Assembly (NCBI GenBank): GCA_964404255.1
Contig: CAYOJJ010000014.1
Location: forward strand, 39,987 to 103,986
Direction: 5' to 3'
DNA: 64,000 bases
From: JAFDZW01 sp964404255
GTDB lineage: Bacteria; Bacteroidota; Ignavibacteria; Palsa-1295
In this document: in pieces, positions 55,754 through 64,000 of the stretch
How the letters are laid out: the number at the start of each line of letters is the position of its first letter
Numbering within the stretch: the first letter of the stretch is position 1
Translations under genes and position numbers: made by a program
Notes under the pieces: generated by a model
Databases searched by the model: none
Told to the model about the DNA's origin: nothing
Seen by the model: only the letters and a program-made list of their open reading frames with translations

Positions 55754-55966
55754 TGCAGTGCCCTTCAGTTATTAGTGTCAATGCGACTATCTTCTCAGAC
55801 ATACAGTCTGTAGCCATTAACTGCAAAAATAAGAAGACCAGTTTCACTTAGGAAGGATAGAGCAAGACAAAAATAAAAAAATGTCATCCCCCTAGATTAG
55901 AAAGGTCAGGAATTACATGCCTAACTATAATAGTTAGTTCTTGTGGTTAATCAATATATGTTATCT
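55754..55966. other. Intergenic region between lipoprotein gene and tandem T9SS genes
   Basis: A 213-bp stretch of AT-rich sequence with no gene. It holds the palindrome at 55922-55936 and two CAAAAATA (-7-like on the minus strand) matches at 55824 and 55868, which lack a -33 partner at 19-21 bp. Confidence 0.5.
55922..55936 (+). promoter_or_regulatory. Palindromic operator-like site, copy 1
   Basis: TAACTAT-A-ATAGTTA is a perfect 15-bp palindrome 31 bp upstream of the ATG of the first tandem gene. Near copies lie at the same position before genes 2 (57639-57653, TAACTACAATAGTTA) and 3 (59432-59446, TAACAATAATAGTTG). Conservation at all three suggests a shared regulator site or promoter part. 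Confidence 0.5.
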
Positions 55967-57620
55967 ATGAATAAGGTGAAACACCCAACTATTGTTACTT
56001 TACTACTTTTTTTTACTATTGTCCTTCGGTTCTTATACGGCTCAGGCGCAAAATCTCTTTCAGCGCAAAATTCATGTTTCCGATTCGATGTATCTCGTTA
56101 TAAATGCGACGGCCAGTACGCCAGATGGCGGAGTTCTTCTTGGTAGTAATCAAGTTTTATTAAAAATAGCACCCAATGGTACAATTGACTGGGTCAAACG
56201 CATACGGGCCGATAGTTCAAGCCTTATTATGATTGTCGGGCTTTCCGTGGATTCCACCGGGGATATTATATTCACGGGCAGATGGTTTGCCAATGCTAAG
56301 AATTTATTCTTTGGCCGCTGTTCCAGTGAAGGGATTTTGAAATGGTATAAAGTGTATAGCCTTGGAGGCCGGGACGTACCAGAATTCCAGGTTGCTCTTT
56401 CCGACGGAAGCTTCCTGGTCGGTGGGGAGACGCAAGGGGTCAACGAGAAAACATTCCTCATTAAGTTCAATGCCGAAGGTGACATCCTTTGGAATACTTT
56501 TTTGGCGACCAAAAGTGAGCAAGCAAGCCCTTTTCTTACGGCGGCCTTGGAAGCTCCCGATCATTCTTTATTTACTGTCGGCTCTATTTATAATCATTTA
56601 CCGACTGAACCTATAATTACGATTACGAGCATTCATGTTGAGCATTATTCTCCCACCGGTGAGCTGCTTGAAAAGCATATTTACGGCCTTGATAGCCTGA
56701 GTATCACTGCTCATTGTTTATTGCGACGGAATGACGGCTCATTGGTGCTTGCGGGCGAAGCAACAGAACCCTACCTATCTAACGAACCTAGCACACCTCT
56801 ACTGTTAGCTCTTGATTCCAATTTTCGTCTCCTTTGGAATACCCGCATATCCTTTCTTTCTTTCTCAGAAGGTATTCGGCAACTTATGCAACTAAATGAT
56901 GGAAGGCTACTTGTCAATACTTCAACAGATCCCATCTATTATGAAAGTGCGCCTGAGAACCCTTGCCATATTGCAACCTTCTCTGGAGAAGGTCGTCTGG
57001 AAACACTAGAATCAATAATGTGCCAAGATAAGGTGCTTCGAGGTATATTTTTAACTCCACAAACTGATAATAGTTATGCAGGTATGGCACTTATCGATAA
57101 CCCCGCACGCTGGTTCTATAATCTTAGCATCTTTACGATCGATTCTTCACTTAGCGGCTGCTCTACTATAAGCAGCCGTGATTCGAACATACCAATTGCC
57201 GTCAAGGAAATTCAAGAACCGGCATTACTTCTTCACAATTTTACTCCTGTACCGCTTCAGCGAAAAATTATATTCTCACCTTTTAAGATCGATTCAAATA
57301 TTCTTGTTTGTTTAGATAGCGGTCTATCTGTTGCCTCATCGAACAACGAAATGATATCATCTTTGACAGTATATCCTAATCCCGCACCTTCAAATACCGT
57401 AATAACCATAGAACTTCCAATTTCTATAAAGGGAGATATTCAGCTTTCGTTGAAAGATGTTTCCGGCAAAACTGTTTATATTCTTCATAAAAATATTTCT
57501 CCCGAGAATAAGAACGAGATACAATTCTCTCTGAAAGGATTGGCGAGTGGTATATATATTGTCGAGATAACCGAAGCCTACTCGATACGTCATTGGAGGC
57601 AAAAACTAATCGTGCAATAG
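55967..57620 (+). pseudogene. T9SS beta-propeller-like protein, tandem copy 1, frameshifted in the signal peptide
   Basis: The ATG at 55967 (NKVKHPTIVTLLL) runs into eight T's at 56007-56014. Copy 3, identical over the previous 60 bp, has seven T's, and one T fewer would restore frame into LLLSFGSYTAQAQNLF. As read, only a TTG at 55992 (LLYYFFLLLSF) gives an in-frame 542-aa product, without basic N-region. Otherwise the protein matches copies 2 and 3: repeats with STGDIIFTG and GSFLVGGET, and a T9SS domain YPNPAPSNTVI...LASGIYIVEI. Could be a phase-variable off-state, a decayed gene, or an assembly error. Confidence 0.7.
56007..56014 (+). repeat. Poly-T(8) slippage tract in the signal-peptide codons
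   Basis: Eight T's in the first tandem gene against seven in the matching site of copy 3 (59517-59523). A one-base change switches the ATG-initiated frame on or off. Confidence 0.8.
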
Positions 57621-57683
57621 TACACGGAATTAAATGCCTAACTACAATAGTTAATTCTTGTGGTTAATCAATATGTTTTATCT

Positions 57684-59339
57684 ATGAATAAAGTGAAGCA
57701 CTATCCTATAAGTTTACTAGTAGTTCTTTTAATAGTTTTTTTCTTTTCTTTCTCGGCTCAAGCCCAAAAGCTCTTTCAGCGGAAAATTCATGTTACAGAT
57801 TCGGTAATACTGGCTATTAATGCAACGGCTCTAACACCGGATGGAGGAGTTCTTGTGGGAGCGAACGAGCTACTACTAAAAGTAGCTTCTGATGGTACTA
57901 TTGAATGGGTGAAACGGCTGCGAACCGATAGTGCAAATTTCATCGCTATTGCAGGTATTTCAGTTGATTCTACGGGTGATATTATCTTTACCGGCAGATG
58001 GTTTGTGAATGCTCAGGATATATTTTTTGGCCGTTGCTCAAGTGAAGGAATTCTAAAATGGTATAAAGTATATGATCTCGGCGGTCGAGACGAGCCAGAA
58101 TTTCAGCTCCCCCTTTCAGATGGAAGTTTCCTTGTTGGTGGAGAAACTATGGGGGATAGCGAAAAAACATTCTTAGTCAAATTCAATGCCGACGGAGATA
58201 TTCAATGGACTACTGCCTTAGTAAGCCATCGAAATGATGGACTCATATTAACTGCCGCTCTGGAAGCTCCCGATCATTCTCTATACACCGTAGGTACAAT
58301 TTACCATAGTCTGCCAACCGAACCAATAACTACTATCAAAAGTATCCATGTAGAGCACTACTCTGCCTCGGGCGAACTGCTGGAAAAACATATTTATGGT
58401 TTGGATAGTCTAAGCGTTAGTACTCATTGTGTAATACAACGCAAAGACGGTTCATTAGTGCTGGGGGGTGAAGTGACAGATTCATATAATTCCTTTGAAC
58501 CATCCACCCCCTTACTTTTAGCTCTCGATGCTCAATTTCATCCTCTTTGGAATAATTATATATCATTTTATGACTTTACGGAAGGAATTAGACAACTTAT
58601 TGAACTCAATGATGGCAGACTATTATCCTGTACAACAACTGATCCCCTATTTTCAAGTTTAAGCGTAGGCGACCCTTCGCATATCTTAACTTTCAATAAA
58701 GACGGTAAAATAGAAACAATAACGACAATACCTTGTGGCAATAAAAATTTGAGAAAAATATTTCTTGTTCAACAAAATGATAATTTCTATCATGGCCTTG
58801 GGCTTATAGATGATAGCGAGCGGGTGACTTATGATTTAAGTATATTTACAATTGATTCGGCGCTCCAGGGTTGTTCCACAATAATTACTAGACGCGATTC
58901 TACTATTCCCTTACAGATTTCGGAAACTCTAGAACCTCAATTACTTCTTCATACTTTTACAGCCATGCCCCTTCAGCGTAATATTATCTTTTCTCCTTTT
59001 AAGATCGATTCTAATATTCTTATTTGCTTAGATACTGGCTTATCCGTTACTCCACTTTCCAATGAGATGAGTCTCCCCGTTATTGTGTATCCTAACCCTG
59101 CCGAAATAAATAAAGAAGTGACGATAGAGCTTCCCCGGGCTTTAGAGAGCTCATATAAGGTTGTTCTAAAAGATATGTCTGGCCGAACAGTATATTCTAT
59201 AAAAAATGAGATGATATCTGATAATAAAAGAAAATTAACGATTCCTCTGCATGGCCTAACGAGTGGAGCTTATATTATCGAGATAACCGATGCTACTTTT
59301 CATAGGAGTCTATGGGAAGAGAAATTCATTGTTAAATAA
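57684..59339 (+). CDS. T9SS beta-propeller-like secreted protein, tandem copy 2
   Basis: A 551-aa protein from the ATG at 57684. A signal peptide (SFSAQA) comes first. The N-terminal body has repeated NATALTPDGGVLVGANELLLK, STGDIIFTGRWF and GSFLVGGETMG units like delta-60 or PQQ-type propeller repeats. The ending YPNPAEINKEV and LTSGAYIIEITDA is a T9SS sorting domain. Intact frame. Its upstream region keeps the palindrome. Function unknown; surface display is likely. Confidence 0.78.
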   Translation: MNKVKHYPISLLVVLLIVFFFSFSAQAQKLFQRKIHVTDSVILAINATALTPDGGVLVGANELLLKVASDGTIEWVKRLRTDSANFIAIAGISVDSTGDIIFTGRWFVNAQDIFFGRCSSEGILKWYKVYDLGGRDEPEFQLPLSDGSFLVGGETMGDSEKTFLVKFNADGDIQWTTALVSHRNDGLILTAALEAPDHSLYTVGTIYHSLPTEPITTIKSIHVEHYSASGELLEKHIYGLDSLSVSTHCVIQRKDGSLVLGGEVTDSYNSFEPSTPLLLALDAQFHPLWNNYISFYDFTEGIRQLIELNDGRLLSCTTTDPLFSSLSVGDPSHILTFNKDGKIETITTIPCGNKNLRKIFLVQQNDNFYHGLGLIDDSERVTYDLSIFTIDSALQGCSTIITRRDSTIPLQISETLEPQLLLHTFTAMPLQRNIIFSPFKIDSNILICLDTGLSVTPLSNEMSLPVIVYPNPAEINKEVTIELPRALESSYKVVLKDMSGRTVYSIKNEMISDNKRKLTIPLHGLTSGAYIIEITDATFHRSLWEEKFIVK

Positions 59340-59362
59340 ATTTTTTTCTGTGACTAAGATAC

Positions 59363-59397
59363 AAAATGTCCTGATTGGGTAGTAATCAGGACATTTT
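59363..59397 (+). terminator. Terminator after tandem copy 2
   Basis: A 14-bp perfect stem AAAATGTCCTGATT/AATCAGGACATTTT (59363-59376 and 59384-59397) with a 7-nt loop, followed by ATTG. It lies 24 bp after the copy-2 stop. Confidence 0.85.
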
Positions 59398-59476
59398 ATT
59401 GAATTTATATAGGGGCCTGGAATTATATACCTAACAATAATAGTTGATTCTTACGGTTAATCAATATATGTTATCT

Positions 59477-61132
59477 ATGAATAAGGTGAAACACCCAACT
59501 ATTGTTACTTTACTACTTTTTTTACTTTTGTCCTTCGTTTCTTTTACGGCTCAGGCACAAAATCTCTTTCAGCGCAAAATTCATATTACCGATTCGGTCT
59601 CACTTGTTATTAATGCTACCGCTCGAACGCCCGATGGAGGGGTTCTTATTGGCGCCAATCAATTATTATTCAAAGTAGCGTCCGGTGGTACCATCGAATG
59701 GATAAAACGCCTTCGAACCGATAGCGCAAATCTTATTGCTATTGCCGGTCTTTCCGTTGATTCTACCGGCGATATTATTTTTACAGGGAAATGGTTTGCG
59801 AATGCTCAGGATTTATTTTTTGGCCGCTGTTCAAGCGAAGGTATCCTACAGTGGTATAAAGTATATGATCTCGGGGGGCGGGAGCAGCCAGAATTCCAGA
59901 TTGCCCTTTCCGACGGAAGTTTTCTCGTTGGTGGGGAAACAGCAGGTGATAGTGAACGAACATTCCTGATTAAATTTAATATTGAGGGAGACGTTCAATG
60001 GACAAGTTCATTAGTAAGTCAGACAGGAAAGAACGCAAGCCCAACGTTAATAGCGGGAATAGAATCCCCAGATCATTCTATTTTTACCGTAGGTTCAATT
60101 TATAAACACATCCCTGCCGAACCCGAAGGAGATATTATAAGAATTCATGTTGACCATTATTCTCCTGATGGGAAGCTTCTTGAAAAACATACCTATGGTA
60201 TTGATAGTCCAAGTATCACCGCTCATTGTCTATTACAACGTAAGGACGGCTCACTAGTAGTTGGGGGTGAATATACAGAAACCTTTAAATCTAACGAGCC
60301 TTCAACACCATTACTCTTATCCCTTGACTCACAGTTTCATCTTATTTGGAATACTCGTATATCTTTTCTTTCTGCTTCAGAAGGTATTCGGCAGCTAATT
60401 GAGCTGAATGATGGCCGACTTTTATCATGTACCTCTACAGATGTTCTCTCCTATAGCCTTGGTATTGGTGTGCCATGCCATATCGGTATTTTTAGCTCTG
60501 ATGGTCAAATCGAAACTTTGGAAACTATTCCCTACAATGATAAAGCTTTGCGCCGAATATTTTTGCTTCCTACAGTCGATAATAATTACATTGGTTTAGG
60601 ACTTATTGATCATGTGGATCGAAGAAAGTATGACCTTGGTATCTTTTCATTAGATTCGGGACTAAAAGGTTGCAATTATAGTTCAGTGCATAATTCAGTA
60701 AAACCAATTACTATTTTCGAGATTAACGACCCCCAAATACTTCCCTATAGTTTTACGCCTGTACCTCTTCAGCGTAACGTGGTCTTTTCTCCGTTTAAAA
60801 TTGATTCCAATATTCTTATTTGCTCAGATACCGGGCTATCCGTCGCTATATTGAACAATGGGCCAATGCCGTCTTTCACAGTACATCCCAATCCCGCACC
60901 AATTAACGCTGAAACAATCATAGAGCTTCCAGCTTCAATCAATGGAAATATCAAACTTACACTGAAAGATGTTTCTGGCAAAACCATTTATACTATAAAC
61001 AGAAATATTTCTTCCGAGACCCGAAAAATACGAATACCTCTGCACGGATTTGCTAGTGGCATTTACTTTATTGAAATAGTCGAGGCGAATTCACTTTTAC
61101 ATCAATGGAGACAAAAGTTGGTCGTGGAATAA
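59477..61132 (+). CDS. T9SS beta-propeller-like secreted protein, tandem copy 3
   Basis: A 551-aa protein from the ATG at 59477. Signal peptide with SFTAQAQ. The propeller-like repeats match those in copies 1 and 2 (RTPDGGVLIGANQLLFK, STGDIIFTGKWFANAQD, GSFLVGGETAG), and it ends in a T9SS sorting domain with HPNPAPINAET and FASGIYFIEI. The seven-T tract keeps the frame. Over 68 bp (59456-59523, the last base being the seventh T) it is identical to copy 1 (55946-56013), pointing to recent exchange. Confidence 0.8.
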   Translation: MNKVKHPTIVTLLLFLLLSFVSFTAQAQNLFQRKIHITDSVSLVINATARTPDGGVLIGANQLLFKVASGGTIEWIKRLRTDSANLIAIAGLSVDSTGDIIFTGKWFANAQDLFFGRCSSEGILQWYKVYDLGGREQPEFQIALSDGSFLVGGETAGDSERTFLIKFNIEGDVQWTSSLVSQTGKNASPTLIAGIESPDHSIFTVGSIYKHIPAEPEGDIIRIHVDHYSPDGKLLEKHTYGIDSPSITAHCLLQRKDGSLVVGGEYTETFKSNEPSTPLLLSLDSQFHLIWNTRISFLSASEGIRQLIELNDGRLLSCTSTDVLSYSLGIGVPCHIGIFSSDGQIETLETIPYNDKALRRIFLLPTVDNNYIGLGLIDHVDRRKYDLGIFSLDSGLKGCNYSSVHNSVKPITIFEINDPQILPYSFTPVPLQRNVVFSPFKIDSNILICSDTGLSVAILNNGPMPSFTVHPNPAPINAETIIELPASINGNIKLTLKDVSGKTIYTINRNISSETRKIRIPLHGFASGIYFIEIVEANSLLHQWRQKLVVE

Positions 61133-61157
61133 AATTTTCTGCGTAATAAGACACAAC

Positions 61158-61187
61158 AAAAGCCCCAATATCTCTATTAGGGCTTTT
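61158..61187. terminator. Bidirectional terminator between tandem copy 3 and the gluzincin gene
   Basis: A 13-bp stem, AAAAGCCCCAATA against TATTAGGGCTTTT (61158-61170 and 61175-61187), has one C-A mismatch and a TCTC loop. T-runs flank it on both strands, so it can end both converging genes. Confidence 0.85.
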
Positions 61188-61205
61188 ATTGGGTTAAAAA
61201 TTTTG

Positions 61206-63590
61206 CTAATTTAGTTTGCAAATTTTATAGGACTGAGTTGCAATTATATTACTCTCAGAACTGCTCAAAGTTAACTTTACATTATACATTCCAACTGGAA
61301 GCATTGCTGTATTTAACCGAATAGAATGTTCACCCGAACTATAATCTTTTAAACCGGAGACAACAACTACACCCAGAGTATTTACTACTTCATATTTAAT
61401 ATATGTTTCTGTGTTTGACATTGTACTTCCGATAGCAAAGGAAATATTTATATTATCTTTAAAGGGGCTTGGTGTAACAGCTTTTAATATAAATCGATCA
61501 TCGAGATTATTCTCGATAGATATTTTAGACCATGAGGGGGTTACTTGCAAAGCATCCCAGGCATCGCCTGCACTATTATATGCAGCAGCTTTAAATGTAA
61601 GATCAGCTTCATATGGAAAGAATTCAATACTTTCATCTCCAATATCTGAAGTAGCGACTAAATTCCACCCTCCCAAACCATCCGATTGGTAAACATGTAC
61701 TCCGTCTGAGTGGTTATCATATCGAGGACTTCCACTATATTCTTGTAGGTTCCAATTCAATGTAACCTTCCCGGTTAAACTTGAGCCTGTCCCTGATAAA
61801 TTTTTAATTTGAGCAGGCCTCATTTCTCCTCCTCCGTTAAGCCCATTGTGATGTAATCCATACATACAATCAAATATCTTTTTCATTGATGTTCCTTCAT
61901 CAATCGAAACACCTGAAGCATTTTGTAAAGCGGAAAGGAAATCTCCTTCGTCACCTGTCGGAGTAGTGGAGAAAAACAATGATTGTTCTGAGACATCGTC
62001 ATTATCAGCACCATTATATATTGGAGCTTTAAAATTTAGATCGTTATACTTATCATATAGATTCCAAAGAAAAGAATTTGTCACATCATAGGCAACATCA
62101 ATTATTGGTGTTTCATAAGGAGGATCCCAATGGCCATTCCTATTTAGATCGTTATAATAGCTCCAACGAGGAAGCATAAAAGGTCCTTCTTCACTATTAT
62201 GATTCCATCCAACCAAATCCTCACTATATTTTGCAGTGGCATAATTTCTTACTGCAAATGCGTAAAAATTTGCCCAACCTTCCTTCATATTATGACTGAT
62301 AGTACCAAATCCCCCCCATAAATGATTACTAGCATAGTGGCCATACTCATGATCATAATAAGTAGCGTAATCGACATAAAAGGGAGAGTATAGAATTTTC
62401 AGCGGAGAAGATATAAATTCCCCTTGTCCTGCTCCTTTATCGCTCGTGATCAATGTATTTATCTGAGAGGGAACACTACTGCTTACCGGTCTATCTCGAT
62501 AGAAATCTTGTGAAAGTTCTGTATTTCTTAGTGCAGATCCCTCTCCATAATTATTGGGGATAGAAATTTTAATATTCGATTTATTAATATTTGCACCGAG
62601 CGAACTTAATGAAATACAATATCGAATACCCTTCCCAAAGACTGAGCTATTATTAACACACGTTCCTTTAATTGGAAAAGCTCGGGTAACACAATGATGG
62701 AAGTCAGAAAAAAGGTCTTGAGAGAATGGCTCTAAAAAGATGGCGTCATTCCAGTTAGTAACGAATAATATAAAATCATAATAATCATCACTCCAATTTT
62801 GATGCCCAACACCATTTACGCTGAAGTCAAATGAAAAATTGCCATTAATATCAATTTTTGAAAAATGAACTCCTTCAGTGCAGGTAGTTGCAATAGGATG
62901 TGATAATCCGCTATAATCCCATCCACGCGGGCAATCAGAACAGTCTCCATGTTTACGAAACATTAATACTACTTGTGCTCCATAAAGACCTTTCAATGTA
63001 CCTCCAAATTGCCGGGGATCAAGATACATTACTTTCCCGCTCGCTTTAAACGTCCAATTATATATCCCAAGTGGGGGAGCACTAAATGCGAATGATCCAC
63101 TATCCGGAATAACAGGATTATCCGTTGTCTTAGTTACTGTAAAACTGGAGGGATTATCATGCTGTACTTGAACTGCACTAGTACCGAGATCAAGCATATC
63201 AGTCCGCGGAGTTACAGGAGACACATAGGCTTCCAAAAGTGAACTTCCGTAATCATATATTTTCATCGGAAAATTAAAGGTATAACTTGTCCCTGAATCT
63301 ACCCACACAATTGAATCTCGCATTTCTTCAAGTGCCACTCTGTTTGCCGGCGCTATATTATCGGGGAAATGGACTTTAATCCTAATTGTGTCTGAAATTT
63401 TAGGGACAAAGGATACTGTAAATTGAACAATACTATCAATATCAACCAGTGTCCCGTGGGTTACATCCGAAACTCCCATATCGAAGGCCATAGGATGTAC
63501 AAAATAAGAGGTATCGTTTTGAGCGTGCACTTCCTTGTTTGCTAGTATCAATACCAAAAATAGTAGAAGGTACTTTGAGAGGTTTTTCAT
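61206..63590 (-). CDS. Secreted gluzincin-type metalloprotease with T9SS sorting domain
   Basis: A 794-aa protein. A signal peptide ends VHAQ. The zinc site is HEYGH at 414-418 with Glu437 (KEGWANF) 19 residues later, the gluzincin spacing. The N-terminal half holds beta-sandwich, Cys-bearing domains (CSDCPRGW). The C-terminus has a T9SS sorting domain (VTPSPFKDNINISF ... MLPVGMYNVKLTL). Surface or extracellular peptidase. Its promoter is the best Bacteroidota match in the window. Confidence 0.82.
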   Translation of the reverse strand: MKNLSKYLLLFLVLILANKEVHAQNDTSYFVHPMAFDMGVSDVTHGTLVDIDSIVQFTVSFVPKISDTIRIKVHFPDNIAPANRVALEEMRDSIVWVDSGTSYTFNFPMKIYDYGSSLLEAYVSPVTPRTDMLDLGTSAVQVQHDNPSSFTVTKTTDNPVIPDSGSFAFSAPPLGIYNWTFKASGKVMYLDPRQFGGTLKGLYGAQVVLMFRKHGDCSDCPRGWDYSGLSHPIATTCTEGVHFSKIDINGNFSFDFSVNGVGHQNWSDDYYDFILFVTNWNDAIFLEPFSQDLFSDFHHCVTRAFPIKGTCVNNSSVFGKGIRYCISLSSLGANINKSNIKISIPNNYGEGSALRNTELSQDFYRDRPVSSSVPSQINTLITSDKGAGQGEFISSPLKILYSPFYVDYATYYDHEYGHYASNHLWGGFGTISHNMKEGWANFYAFAVRNYATAKYSEDLVGWNHNSEEGPFMLPRWSYYNDLNRNGHWDPPYETPIIDVAYDVTNSFLWNLYDKYNDLNFKAPIYNGADNDDVSEQSLFFSTTPTGDEGDFLSALQNASGVSIDEGTSMKKIFDCMYGLHHNGLNGGGEMRPAQIKNLSGTGSSLTGKVTLNWNLQEYSGSPRYDNHSDGVHVYQSDGLGGWNLVATSDIGDESIEFFPYEADLTFKAAAYNSAGDAWDALQVTPSWSKISIENNLDDRFILKAVTPSPFKDNINISFAIGSTMSNTETYIKYEVVNTLGVVVVSGLKDYSSGEHSIRLNTAMLPVGMYNVKLTLSSSESNIIATQSYKICKLN

Positions 63591-63725
63591 AATTTATTCC
63601 TTTTATTTAATGAATGATGTTTAAATACATTAAAGCTGCTCTCCCATGGACCTTAAATTTAACCAAATACAAGTTTTTTTACTAAATACCAGAAAAAGGC
63701 CATGAAGCTTTAATCAAAACCGACT

Positions 63726-63756
63726 CAAATATACAACATTTTCTTCAATACTCAAA
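63726..63756 (-). promoter_or_regulatory. Bacteroidota-type promoter for the gluzincin gene
   Basis: TTTG (63753-63756) and TATATTTG (63726-63733) on the minus strand are 19 bp apart, the expected spacing for the -33 and -7 elements of this phylum. About 135 bp upstream of the start codon at 63590. Confidence 0.75.
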
Positions 63757-63791
63757 ATATTTTTTCAATGAGGATTTATAAATTTAAAAAT

Positions 63792-63821
63792 AAAAAACCC
63801 TATCGCAAAGCGATAGGGTTT
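63792..63821 (-). terminator. Terminator downstream of 16S rRNA
   Basis: A 12-bp perfect stem AAACCCTATCGC/GCGATAGGGTTT (63795-63806 and 63810-63821) with an AAA loop, followed on the minus strand by six T's. It lies about 130 bp past the 16S 3' end and stops transcription before any 23S. Confidence 0.88.
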
Positions 63822-63945
63822 AATTGGATTAACAATCCAAAGACAGAGAGAAGGTCAGCGAGATGACACTGTGAATTTAGATTCACAATAAATTCGATGT
63901 ATATGCTATCGATCGTCCGTGAAAACTTTCAATAGTATAGTGACA

Positions 63946-64000
<55 letters not shown>

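Overview
The window looks like a chromosomal segment of a Bacteroidota/FCB-group bacterium, probably on the Chlorobi/Ignavibacteria/Kapabacteria side. Four things point that way. Many secreted proteins end in a C-terminal sorting domain of the type IX secretion system (T9SS: PNP motif, later GxY/GxYxV strands). A textbook Bacteroidota promoter (TTTG, 19 bp, TATATTTG) precedes the gene at 63.6 kb. An EF-P carries a PGNLRAF loop. The 16S 3' end keeps an intact anti-Shine-Dalgarno. The lineage call is inference; no search was run. Genes are packed tightly, with many 1-14 bp overlaps and convergent genes abutting.

Layout. 1-3.7 kb: 5' part of a giant secreted protein on the minus strand, built of 76-residue repeats in exact 228-bp register and running off the window start. 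4.0-12 kb, minus strand: guaA, a GT-C membrane glycosyltransferase, the efp-accB-accC-gcvH cluster (translation and fatty-acid/lipoate metabolism) and a T9SS metalloprotease. 12-23 kb, mostly plus strand: clpC, then on the minus strand a HAD phosphatase and a PASTA protein, then a membrane protein plus Tat metallophosphoesterase pair, rnhA, a penicillin-acylase-family hydrolase, an HMA lipoprotein, trmD and a second GT-C paralogue. 23-30 kb, minus strand: a deoxyhypusine-synthase-like enzyme, a DUF948/YtxH envelope pair, a TonB-dependent receptor and asnB. 29.8-40 kb: trpS with an apparent Fe-S Cys motif, a YCF48-like propeller, a very large glycosidase-like T9SS protein, an overlapping run of barrel, lipoprotein and aspartic-protease-like genes, and two tandem sialidase-like T9SS proteins. 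40-55 kb: cupin, fused 2-oxoacid dehydrogenase E1, DUF721, prolyl iminopeptidase, EamA transporter, DUF2231, GT-C protein, Omp85 protein, DUF2795, tyrS, smpB, NlpC/P60, another GT-C protein and a lipoprotein.

55.9-63.6 kb is an AT-richer accessory stretch. It holds three tandem paralogues of a T9SS beta-propeller-like protein, each with the same upstream palindrome; the first carries one extra T in a poly-T tract inside its signal-peptide codons, so its natural ATG is out of frame (phase-variation candidate or sequencing error). A T9SS gluzincin-like protease follows on the opposite strand. The window closes with the 3' end of a 16S rRNA gene (minus strand), followed by hairpins and a terminator instead of a tRNA spacer and 23S gene, which suggests an unlinked 16S gene.

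The dominant theme is cell-surface and secreted machinery (T9SS cargo, Omp85, TonB receptor, several GT-C enzymes) set among housekeeping genes. No CRISPR array, insertion sequence, prophage or tRNA gene was seen.
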